A stretch of 5,088 nt of DNA from Lentisphaeria bacterium (GCA_017504325.1 JAFVRL010000394.1:1-5088); one strand, 5' to 3'; shown: positions 1 through 5,088, counted from the first letter of the stretch. Notes: generated from the sequence alone by a model not told the origin. A program made the numbers and translations.

Positions 1-546
1 CCGTATCATACTGTCGGGGAATGCTTTTTCCCCTGCGACCATTAAGGGGGAATCCCAGATGATCCAGAGGACTTTTTTCTTTTTTCTGCCGGCAATTCTC
101 TTTTGCAGATCCGATAGAATACTGTTGACTCTGCGGATCTCAAGGGTTGCCTCTTTTTCCTTTTTCAGAATTTTTCCAATGATCTCCACCCAGAAAAAAT
201 ACTCATCCTTTCCTGTTGTCTGTTTCATTATGCATTTGATCCCGAAAGATGTCAGTTTTTTTGCGACGACCGGATTGATCAGATCGTTGGTAAGAAGATA
301 ATGGGGACGGAGGGAAAGGATTTTTTCCATATAAGGTTTGGCAAAATCACCGGCAACAGGCAATTTTTTTACGCTTTCCGGATAATCGCAGGCAGAGGAT
401 CTGCCGACAAGATATTTTTCCCCTCCCAGGTGACAGATGATCTCTGTTACCGCAGGAGAAAGAGAGATGATACGGCACTTTTCCTCCCCCCTCATGCAAA
501 AGGGGAGGGAAAAAATGATAAAAAGCAGAATGATATTTTTCAGCAT
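1..546 (-). CDS. btuF: BtuF-like cobalamin ABC transporter substrate-binding protein (3' part missing)
   Basis: Periplasmic substrate-binding protein of the BtuF/FecB fold (Peripla_BP_2 family), expected to capture cobalamin and deliver it to a BtuCD-type ABC importer. The first 182 residues are visible and the C-terminal part lies beyond the left edge; E. coli BtuF is about 266 residues. Residues 1-20 form a short, hydrophobic, Sec-type signal (MLKNIILLFIIFSLPFC); there is no good lipobox. Family features seen are RIISLSPAVTEI (25-36), the VGRSSACDYP block (48-57), LPVAGDF (62-68), EKILSLRPHYLLTND (74-88) and LWIIWDSPLMVAG (160-172), which starts the second lobe. CDYP is typical of cobalamin binders within the family. 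The start codon lies 3 nt after the pseudopilin stop. Only a weak GGA precedes it, so translational coupling is likely. The upstream cobalamin riboswitch independently supports a B12 role. A haem or siderophore ligand is the alternative but is less likely. Confidence 0.85.
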   Translation of the reverse strand, partial: MLKNIILLFIIFSLPFCMRGEEKCRIISLSPAVTEIICHLGGEKYLVGRSSACDYPESVKKLPVAGDFAKPYMEKILSLRPHYLLTNDLINPVVAKKLTSFGIKCIMKQTTGKDEYFFWVEIIGKILKKEKEATLEIRRVNSILSDLQKRIAGRKKKKVLWIIWDSPLMVAGEKAFPDSMIR

Positions 547-549
547 TTT

Positions 550-1377
550 TTATAATTCCGGGTCATAATATTTCTGTTCAAAGAAGCCGAGTCTTTTTCC
601 GCCGTCACCGGCAAGGGAGAGTTTTATCCCCTTTTTCTCTATACTTTCCACGTGACCATCGATCATCCCGGCGGCAGCGCGTTTGCTGTGGCGGAAGTCG
701 ATGGTTCCTGCGGAAATCATACTGTTATTGGCAGTTCCGCCCCTGCCTTCCGGCGCACGGGCAAAATCCGCAGGTTCATATTTATTGCTTGAGGTATTCA
801 GATAAGCGCAATCCGCAGTAATAAAAACATCGCTTGTACGTTTGATATGATTGATCTTATAACCATTCCATGCTTTACTTCCCCCGCCGTAATTCATTTC
901 CGGTCCCAGAAACTCATTATAACCGTACCCCACAAATTTTGCATCCCAGGATGTTGCAGAATCCGTAAAGGTGGGACACTGGTAAACTTTGGAATTGCTT
1001 GCATTGAGATTCAATCCCAGAGTATCCGCCAATATTCCCGGCTGATTTTTATTCCAGGAAGCATCCATCCCCACATTCCAGTAAAGGGAGTTTCCATCAT
1101 AGGAAACGCAGAAATACCCTTTGGAACTGTCCGTATAACTCAAATGCAGAAGTGTTACCTGCCTCTGATTGTTTACACAGGAGATGGCTCTTGCCTTTTC
1201 CCTTGCCGCAGACAATGCCGGAAGAAGCATTCCCGCAAGAATGGCGATAATGGCGATCACCACAAGAAGTTCGATGAGAGTAAAAGAGTGTACTTTTCTG
1301 CAATTTCTTTTGCATTTCCGTACAGAGATACCCGGCAAAAATTTTGCCGCCGTCAGGGCGTGAGCGTGCGTAAACAT
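550..1377 (-). CDS. Type II secretion/type IV pilin-like pseudopilin of the Lentisphaerae type
   Basis: A 275-residue protein with a prepilin-type N terminus. A basic leader of 31 residues is followed by FTLIELLVVIAIIAILAGML (32-51), with Glu at mature position +5 and a single membrane helix that would pack into a pseudopilus or anchor the protein in the inner membrane. The block AREKARAISCVNNQRQ (58-73) and the C-terminal RHSKRAAAGMIDGHVESI (229-246) are hallmarks of the large PVC-bacteria pseudopilin family (DUF1559/GspG-like). The globular part is rich in Asn, Gly, Tyr and aromatic residues. The residue before the cleavage site is Ser, not the usual Gly. The start at 1377 is chosen because an AAAGGA site sits 8 nt upstream. 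A longer in-frame ATG at 1419 falls inside the riboswitch and has no such site. It is the first gene behind a cobalamin riboswitch and shares its transcript with btuF. The fold is clear; the precise function is unknown. Confidence 0.85.
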   Translation of the reverse strand: MFTHAHALTAAKFLPGISVRKCKRNCRKVHSFTLIELLVVIAIIAILAGMLLPALSAAREKARAISCVNNQRQVTLLHLSYTDSSKGYFCVSYDGNSLYWNVGMDASWNKNQPGILADTLGLNLNASNSKVYQCPTFTDSATSWDAKFVGYGYNEFLGPEMNYGGGSKAWNGYKINHIKRTSDVFITADCAYLNTSSNKYEPADFARAPEGRGGTANNSMISAGTIDFRHSKRAAAGMIDGHVESIEKKGIKLSLAGDGGKRLGFFEQKYYDPEL

Positions 1378-1385
1378 TTGTGTTT

Positions 1386-1391
1386 TCCTTT
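1386..1391 (-). promoter_or_regulatory. Shine-Dalgarno site that sets the pseudopilin start
   Basis: AAAGGA on the minus strand, 8 nt before the ATG at 1377. It lies 2 nt past the 3' arm of the small riboswitch hairpin (1394-1408), so that hairpin and its tertiary contact could control ribosome access. Confidence 0.7.
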
Positions 1392-1393
1392 CT

Positions 1394-1525
1394 GTGTCAT
1401 GCGCACACGATACAGGCAACGCAGAACCTGCATCAAAACATTAAGGATGTTCCAGGATCCGACTATACGGTTGCGCGACAGCTCCGGAATTGCACCGGGA
1501 TTCACTTAAAACATCCAGCGGTATC
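1394..1525 (-). ncRNA. Cobalamin (B12) riboswitch
   Basis: The minus strand carries the conserved cobalamin aptamer core: AAGTGAATCC, then GGTGCAATTCC (about 1486-1496), then GAGCTGTCGCGCAACCGTA, matching the family pattern GGTGnAAnTCC...CnGnCnCGCAACnGT. A perfect 7-bp helix closes the core (GGATGTT at 1510-1516 with AACATCC at 1445-1451). An outer helix pairs GATAC (1521-1525) with GTATC (1409-1413). A divergent B12-box-like segment, GCAGGTTCTGCGTTGCC, lies at 1415-1431. Next is a hairpin (1394-1408, stem GTGT/ACAC) whose loop carries GCGC. Including the neighbouring T, it is complementary to GCGCA in loop L5 (1472-1476), as expected for the L5-L13 kissing interaction of this class. In known members, bound cobalamin stabilises this contact and turns expression off. 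Here the hairpin abuts the ribosome-binding site, suggesting translational control. The peripheral domain is short, so the exact subclass is uncertain. Confidence 0.82.
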
Positions 1526-1530
1526 CCATT

Positions 1531-1559
1531 AATATAGTGCTAAAATTCTTCTGTGTCAA
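1531..1559 (-). promoter_or_regulatory. Sigma70 promoter of the riboswitch-pseudopilin-btuF transcript
   Basis: TTGACA (1554-1559) and TATATT (1531-1536) on the minus strand with an ideal 17-nt spacer. Transcription would start near 1524, exactly at the outer helix of the riboswitch, so almost no RNA precedes the aptamer. Confidence 0.75.
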
Positions 1560-1589
1560 ATTTCCTTTGCTATTTTCTCTGCTCCTCCC

Positions 1590-1618
1590 TTGCATTTTTC
1601 TTTATATACAAGTATAGT
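1590..1618 (+). promoter_or_regulatory. Sigma70-like promoter of the polyol dehydrogenase gene
   Basis: TTGCAT (1590-1595) and TATAGT (1613-1618) with a 17-nt spacer. This predicts a start near 1625 and a leader of about 45 nt. It is divergent from the riboswitch promoter, with the two -35 elements about 30 nt apart. The leader contains a small TCCTG/CAGGA hairpin (1640-1654) just before the ribosome-binding site. Confidence 0.6.
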
Positions 1619-1669
1619 AAATGCCGCATTACACAAACATCCTGAAAAACAGGAAAAAAAGGAGAAAAA

Positions 1670-2824
1670 ATGAAAACATTTCTTGGGATCGGGCTTGGCC
1701 CCATTCAGACCGGTATCTTTGTTTCCGGTGCAAGTAAAGGCGGATTTGACCGTATCGTTATCGCGGAAGTGGATGATTTTGTCCGCAATGGTGTAAACAA
1801 TAACGGCGGAAAAATCACAGTAAATATCGCTGCAAAAGACCATGTCTTTCAGGAGGAATACAAAAATCTGGAAGTCTATTCCCCCGCTGATCCGGAAGGA
1901 AAAGAAAAACTTATTGCAGCTGCCGCTGAAGCACAGGAGATCGCTACTGCTCTTCCCAGCGTGAAATTCTTCGGTCCCACCGCTGCATGGCTGAAAGAAG
2001 GTTTCCGCCGCAATCCGGAAAAAGTACGCTACATCTATACTGCCGAAAATGACAACCATGCCGCTGAAAAACTGGAAGCGGAAATTGCAGAAAAATTCCC
2101 CAATACCTACTACCTCAATACCGTGATCGGCAAAATGAGTGACGTGGCAAGGGATGCCGATTGCGCCAGCCGCAATCTTACCGAACTTTTCCCCGGTGCC
2201 GGACGCGCCCACCTCGTGGAAGAGTTCAACTGGATCCTGATTTCCGATGCTCCCGGCGTAGCAAACCGTGCTGTAAAGAGTCTTTATGAGAAAACTGACC
2301 TCTTCCCCTTTGAATTTGCCAAACTTTACGGTCATAATGCCACCCACTTCCTTATGGCGATCATTGGAGCCTCCAAAGGGCTGGAAAAGATGTCCGAACT
2401 TACGGCACACCCTGAAATTCTGGAAATCGGTCACAAGGCATTTGTGGAAGAATCCGGAGTTGCCCTCTGCAAAAAATATGCCGGTGTGGATGATATGTTT
2501 ACAGAAGAAGGGATGCGTAATTACGCAGAAGGACTTATCGACCGTATGCAGAATGTCTATCTTTCCGACTCCATCTCCCGCGTGATCCGTGACATCCCCC
2601 GGAAACTCTCCTGGGATGACCGTGTCGTGGGAACCATGCGTCTCTGCCTGAGTCAGGGGGTCAAACCTTTGAACTTTGCCAAAGGAGCTTTGTGTGCTGC
2701 CCGTGCTGAATTCGGCAACGATGTGGAAGCCATCAAAAAAGGTCTTGCCGCCAACTGGGATAAAGATATTACTTCCGGTGAAGCCAAAGAGGTTCTGGAT
2801 CTCATTCTCTCTGCAGAGATCTGA
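1670..2824 (+). CDS. Mannitol-1-phosphate 5-dehydrogenase-like polyol dehydrogenase
   Basis: A 384-residue NAD(P)-dependent enzyme of the polyol-specific long-chain dehydrogenase family, close in length to E. coli MtlD (382). It should interconvert a sugar alcohol (or its phosphate) and the matching ketose. The N-terminal Rossmann domain opens with GIGLGPIQTG (6-15) and has the strand-ending acidic residues IAEVDD (31-36). TAENDNH (124-130) corresponds to the conserved ACEN/CDN nucleotide-site segment. The family's catalytic signature K-x4-N-x2-H is intact as K218, N223 and H226 (KLYGHNATH). The block RVIRDIPRKLSWDDRVVGT (304-322) matches the C-terminal substrate domain of MtlD. The start is fixed by AAGGAG (1659-1664), 5 nt upstream. 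It is a single-gene unit with its own promoter and terminator. No transporter or PTS gene is beside it, so the substrate (mannitol-1-phosphate or another polyol or uronate) cannot be stated. Confidence 0.75.
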   Translation: MKTFLGIGLGPIQTGIFVSGASKGGFDRIVIAEVDDFVRNGVNNNGGKITVNIAAKDHVFQEEYKNLEVYSPADPEGKEKLIAAAAEAQEIATALPSVKFFGPTAAWLKEGFRRNPEKVRYIYTAENDNHAAEKLEAEIAEKFPNTYYLNTVIGKMSDVARDADCASRNLTELFPGAGRAHLVEEFNWILISDAPGVANRAVKSLYEKTDLFPFEFAKLYGHNATHFLMAIIGASKGLEKMSELTAHPEILEIGHKAFVEESGVALCKKYAGVDDMFTEEGMRNYAEGLIDRMQNVYLSDSISRVIRDIPRKLSWDDRVVGTMRLCLSQGVKPLNFAKGALCAARAEFGNDVEAIKKGLAANWDKDITSGEAKEVLDLILSAEI

Positions 2825-2847
2825 TCCTTATTTCTTACTTTTTTCTG

Positions 2848-2890
2848 AAAAAGAAGCTGCCGTAAAAAAATGCGGCACTTCTTTTTTTTT
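2848..2890 (+). terminator. Rho-independent terminator of the polyol dehydrogenase gene
   Basis: AAGAAG-C-TGCCG (2851-2862) pairs with CGGCA-CTTCTT (2873-2883), leaving one bulged C. The stem can be extended by flanking A/T pairs. A run of T follows (2884-2890). It begins about 24 nt after the stop codon. Confidence 0.88.
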
Positions 2891-2903
2891 ATGTTGTTTA
2901 TCC

Positions 2904-2937
2904 TTGGCGGAGGTGTTTTCAGGAGCTTATCCGCCAA
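2904..2937. repeat. Perfect 8-bp inverted repeat, role unknown
   Basis: TTGGCGGA (2904-2911) and TCCGCCAA (2930-2937) are perfect inverted copies separated by 18 nt. No T-run follows on either strand, so it is not a typical terminator. It could be a protein-binding site, an RNA hairpin or a member of a dispersed repeat. Confidence 0.5.
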
Positions 2938-3166
2938 AATTGAACAATAATCGACAATAGAATAAAGATATTATTTTACAAAACAATATGTTTTTTACCC
3001 GGAGGAGTTTGCAAACCGCCGCAAAACATGCAATAGAACAAAATATACAGCGTTCTTGAAAATATGGCGTTTCAACGGAGAGAGGATCATTATTCTTTTC
3101 CAACATTTGAAATTACAGTCGAATATAAAACTGCAGAAATCCAAGTAATACTGTTGCTGTGGGCAA

Positions 3167-3209
3167 ATCCGTATCCGGGTGAGGTGTGGTGAATGATACG
3201 ATTACGGAT
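3167..3209. repeat. Overlapping inverted repeats able to form alternative hairpins
   Basis: ATCCGTA (3167-3173) is complementary to TACGGAT (3203-3209), while the overlapping CGTATC (3170-3175) is complementary to GATACG (3195-3200). The two pairings share left-arm bases and so exclude each other. A merged form with a 6-nt bulge is also possible. The loop is G-rich on the plus strand. No gene adjoins it closely enough to suggest a job. Confidence 0.4.
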
Positions 3210-3316
3210 AAAAGAAATGAAATCCTGCCGGGAGGATCATAATTTAAATTTCTGTTATTCCTTTCGTGGATTCAATCATTTGAAACAAACGACAAAGATC
3301 AAACAGGATCAGAAAA

Positions 3317-3400
3317 TGGTGCGCAGCGCGGGACTTGAACCCGCAAGCCTTGCGGCGCTGGGACCTAAACCCAGTGCGTTTGCCATTTCGCCAGCTGCGC
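3317..3400 (-). tRNA. tRNA-Leu (anticodon UAG)
   Basis: An 84-nt minus-strand gene including an encoded CCA. The acceptor stem is GCGCAGC/GCTGCGC with discriminator A. The D arm contains the conserved GG (AATGGCAAA). The anticodon stem is CTGGG/CCCAG with loop TTTAGGT, giving anticodon UAG, which reads CUA and other CUN leucine codons. The extended variable region is of the class II type found in tRNA-Leu. The T arm is GCGGG-TTCAAGT-CCCGC. It lies downstream of rpmA on the same strand, separated by a terminator hairpin. A possible -10 element, TATGAT (3414-3419), is placed 13 nt before the 5' end, but no good -35 is visible. Confidence 0.95.
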
Positions 3401-3418
3401 AATGTGTAAAACAATCAT

Positions 3419-3453
3419 AAAAAAATACCCGGAAGCGGTATGACCGTCCCGGG
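3419..3453 (-). terminator. Rho-independent terminator of rpmA
   Basis: On the minus strand, CCCGG (3453-3449) pairs with CCGGG (3432-3428), enclosing an inner stem CGGT-CAT-ACCG. A run of T follows (3425-3419, interrupted only by TA just before it). It sits about 40 nt past the rpmA stop and ends 18 nt before the tRNA-Leu 5' end. Confidence 0.8.
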
Positions 3454-3490
3454 CATTGTAAAACAATAATAAATTTTCCCGGAGGAAGAT

Positions 3491-3745
3491 TTATTCAGCA
3501 GTAGCAGGAATGACTTCCACCATGCGTTTGCTCTTGAGGAAGTTTACGGTTCCATCTTTAAGAGCAAAAAGGGTGAAATCTCTGCCGCAACCAACATTGT
3601 TGCCTGCATGGAAACGGGTTCCGCGCTGACGGACAATAATGGTTCCGGTTGTGACGAATTCTCCGCCAAATGCTTTTACACCCAACATTTTGGGCTGACT
3701 GTCGCGTCCGTTACGGCTGCTGGACTGGCCTTTCTTATGTGCCAT
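3491..3745 (-). CDS. rpmA: 50S ribosomal protein L27 (bL27)
   Basis: Complete 84-residue bL27, a component of the large ribosomal subunit whose N-terminal tail reaches towards the peptidyl-transferase centre. The sequence is unmistakable: MAHKKGQSSSRNGRDS at the start, LGVKAFGGE (21-29), IIVRQRGTRFHAGNNVGCGRDFTLFA (36-61) and DGTVNF. The length is normal. It begins directly with MAHKK, with no N-terminal extension of the Firmicutes type that needs proteolytic removal. AAGGAG (3753-3758) is 7 nt before the ATG. It has its own promoter and terminator. The usual preceding gene rplU (bL21) is not upstream within the window; an acyl-CoA synthetase gene occupies that place. Confidence 0.97.
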   Translation of the reverse strand: MAHKKGQSSSRNGRDSQPKMLGVKAFGGEFVTTGTIIVRQRGTRFHAGNNVGCGRDFTLFALKDGTVNFLKSKRMVEVIPATAE

Positions 3746-3804
3746 GATGCTTCTCCTTTTGTTGTTTATGTATAAGTATTCTTTGTTTTCTATTCACAGG
3801 GAAT

Positions 3805-3834
3805 ATAATATACACCCATTTGACGATTTTTCAA
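3805..3834 (-). promoter_or_regulatory. Likely sigma70 promoter of rpmA
   Basis: TTGAAA (3829-3834) precedes TATTAT (3805-3810, 18-nt spacer) or the overlapping TATATT (3807-3812, 16-nt spacer) on the minus strand. This predicts a leader of about 50 nt before the rpmA start at 3745. Its position between the acyl-CoA synthetase stop and rpmA fits independent expression of rpmA. Confidence 0.55.
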
Positions 3835-3892
3835 ATGTTTTCAGAAAAAATATTCCCTATCTCCCGAAATTTTCTTTCCCTGAAGGCTTTTT

Positions 3893-5088
3893 TCAGGAAT
3901 TTTTTGTCTCACTCTGTTTCCGGATCTCCGCTCTGCGGATCTTGCCGTTGCTGGTCTTGGGCAGTTCCTTGACAAATTCCACCACACGGGGATATTTATA
4001 GGGAGCAGTATTGGTCTTGACATATTCCTGGATCTCTTTCACCAGCTCGTCAGAGCCTTCCTTGCCCTTCACCAGAACGATGGTGGCTTTCACAACTTTT
4101 CCACGGACAGGATCAGGTACCCCGGTAACAGCACATTCCAGAATATAAGGAAGTTCCATAAGTACACTTTCGATCTCAAAAGGTCCGACTCTGTAACCGG
4201 AGGTCTTGATGATGTCATCCGCACGCCCCAGATACCAGAAATATCCTTCCTCATCCTTCCAGGCAAGGTCGCCGGTATGGTAATAACCGTCATGCCATGC
4301 TTTTGCCGTATCTTCGGGAGCATCGGTATAGCCGCAGAAAAGTCCGATAGGATGACCGATGGGATCGCCCTTCACGCAGATCTCTCCGGTATCACCCATG
4401 GGAACAACTTTTCCGTCGCCGTCCAGAAGATCGATCTTGAACTGGGGATTGACTTTCCCCATGGAACCGGGTTTGGGTTTGGTATTGCCCACCGTTCCGA
4501 TAAGAAGAGTGGATTCCGTCTGTCCGAACCCTTCAAAGGGAAGATGTCCGGAAAATCTTGCAAAGGCTTCACTGACTTCCGGCGGCATGGCTTCCCCGGC
4601 AGTGGAAACATGTTCCAGAGTGGAAAAGTCATACATGGAAAGATCTTCTTTCGCAAGGAAACGGAAAATTGTGGGAGGCGCACAGAATGTGGTAATACCA
4701 TACTGTTTGAACATGGGCAGCATATCCGCCGCATGGAAACGGTCGAAGTCGTAAATAAAGATCCCTGCTTCACACAGCCACTGACCGTAGATCTTGCCCC
4801 ACATGGATTTTGCCCAGCCGGTATCTGCCACAGTAAGATGCAGTCCGTTGGGATTGACTTTGTGCCAGTGACGGGCAGTCATGATATGTCCCAGCGGATA
4901 GGTGTGGTCGTGTTCCACCATCTTGGGATAACCTGTAGTTCCGGAACTGAAGAAAATCAGGAAGGGATCGGTAGCCTTCAGATCTTCCGGTCTTGCAAAA
5001 GTCGCCGGGAAATTGGGATAAAGAGAATCCAGATCCAGCCAGCCTTCCTTGGAACCGTTGGCAACAAGTTTCAGTTTGAGTTCCGGAC
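3893..5088 (-). CDS. Medium-chain acyl-CoA synthetase-like AMP-binding enzyme (5' part missing)
   Basis: Adenylate-forming acyl-CoA synthetase: it activates a carboxylic acid with ATP to an acyl-AMP and transfers it to CoA. The final 397 residues are visible and the frame stays open to the right edge, so about 150 residues of a typical 550-residue enzyme are missing. In fragment numbering, the phosphate-binding loop SSGTTGYPK is at about 47-55, VADTGWAKSMWG at 86-97, the GFGQTES adenine/ATP motif at 186-192, YHTGD at 269-273, and the hinge region GRADDIIKTSGYRVGPFEIE at 287-306. The catalytic lysine sits in KTSNGKIRR (K382). DTGW, PIGLFCGYTDAPEDTA and PDPVRGKVVKA resemble the ACSM (medium-chain) group more than acetyl-CoA synthetase. 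The true acyl substrate is not deducible. Its start and promoter are outside the window. The stop codon lies within a small CCTGAA/TTCAGG hairpin. Confidence 0.9.
   Translation of the reverse strand, partial: PELKLKLVANGSKEGWLDLDSLYPNFPATFARPEDLKATDPFLIFFSSGTTGYPKMVEHDHTYPLGHIMTARHWHKVNPNGLHLTVADTGWAKSMWGKIYGQWLCEAGIFIYDFDRFHAADMLPMFKQYGITTFCAPPTIFRFLAKEDLSMYDFSTLEHVSTAGEAMPPEVSEAFARFSGHLPFEGFGQTESTLLIGTVGNTKPKPGSMGKVNPQFKIDLLDGDGKVVPMGDTGEICVKGDPIGHPIGLFCGYTDAPEDTAKAWHDGYYHTGDLAWKDEEGYFWYLGRADDIIKTSGYRVGPFEIESVLMELPYILECAVTGVPDPVRGKVVKATIVLVKGKEGSDELVKEIQEYVKTNTAPYKYPRVVEFVKELPKTSNGKIRRAEIRKQSETKNS

Larger units (their letters stand above)
2891..3316. other. Intergenic region without a convincing gene
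   Basis: This AT-rich stretch lies between the dehydrogenase terminator and the 3' end of the tRNA gene. It holds the 8-bp inverted repeat at 2904-2937, a palindrome GTTTGCAAAC (3007-3016) and paired segments at 3167-3209. A weak hairpin ATCCT/AGGAT (3222-3237) is followed on the minus strand by T-rich sequence and could end the tRNA transcript. A 42-codon open frame at 3064-3192 has no ribosome-binding site and no recognisable protein pattern. Confidence 0.6.

Noticed and set aside
59..555. Two consecutive plus-strand open frames of 80 and 84 codons
   Set aside because: Both are antisense to the btuF-like gene, whose family motifs are clear on the minus strand.
847..1509. 220-codon plus-strand open frame
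   Set aside because: It is antisense to the pseudopilin and the riboswitch, with no domain pattern. The opposite strand carries well-supported features.
1556..2434. 292-codon minus-strand open frame
   Set aside because: It lies antisense to the polyol dehydrogenase, has low-complexity Phe/Ser/Cys-rich composition, and crosses the divergent promoters.
3007..3016. Palindrome GTTTGCAAAC
   Set aside because: A single 10-bp palindrome in AT-rich sequence, not placed next to a promoter, is too weak to call an operator.
3064..3192. 42-codon plus-strand open frame in the intergenic region
   Set aside because: It has no Shine-Dalgarno and no recognisable protein features. An open frame of this length is expected by chance.
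3222..3237. ATCCT/AGGAT hairpin as the tRNA terminator
   Set aside because: The stem has only 5 bp and the following minus-strand sequence is T-rich but interrupted. It is too weak to list as a separate terminator.
3193..3420. 75-codon plus-strand open frame containing GLEPASLAALGPKPSAFAI
   Set aside because: The striking C-terminal half is the antisense reading of the tRNA-Leu gene, a common false gene call. The frame has no supporting protein pattern elsewhere.
4359..4773. Overlapping open frames of about 130 codons on both strands
   Set aside because: They are out-of-frame shadows of the acyl-CoA synthetase gene, which carries all expected motifs in its own frame.

Overview
The window most likely comes from a bacterium of the Lentisphaerae/Victivallales (PVC superphylum), probably a gut or other anaerobic member. 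The best clue is a pseudopilin of the 'FTLIELLVVIAIIAILAGMLLPAL' type with a C-terminal 'RH...DGHV' motif, a family greatly expanded in Lentisphaerae and Planctomycetes. The bL27 protein begins MAHKKGQSSSRNGRDS, which also fits PVC bacteria. This assignment rests on recognised protein patterns, not on a search.

Left part, minus strand (1-1559): a complete, compact cobalamin-regulated unit. A near-consensus sigma70 promoter (TTGACA-17-TATATT) starts transcription at the first helix of a cobalamin (B12) riboswitch (about 1394-1525). The riboswitch is followed by a Shine-Dalgarno, a pseudopilin gene (550-1377) and, 3 nt after its stop, a BtuF-like cobalamin-binding protein gene that runs off the left edge (1-546). 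The riboswitch supports the BtuF assignment and places a pseudopilin, not a known transport component, first under B12 control. This is the most unusual thing in the window.

Middle, plus strand (1590-2890): a divergent single-gene unit with its own promoter, a strong ribosome-binding site, a 384-residue dehydrogenase of the mannitol-1-phosphate 5-dehydrogenase/polyol dehydrogenase family, and a clear Rho-independent terminator. The next stretch of about 425 bases (2891-3316) has no convincing gene but holds two inverted repeats of unknown role.

Right part, minus strand (3317-5088): a medium-chain acyl-CoA synthetase-like gene enters from the right edge without its N-terminal part and ends at 3893. 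Then come a promoter, rpmA (ribosomal protein bL27), a terminator and a tRNA-Leu(UAG) gene. rpmA lacks its usual neighbour rplU. The tRNA begins only 18 nt beyond the rpmA terminator.
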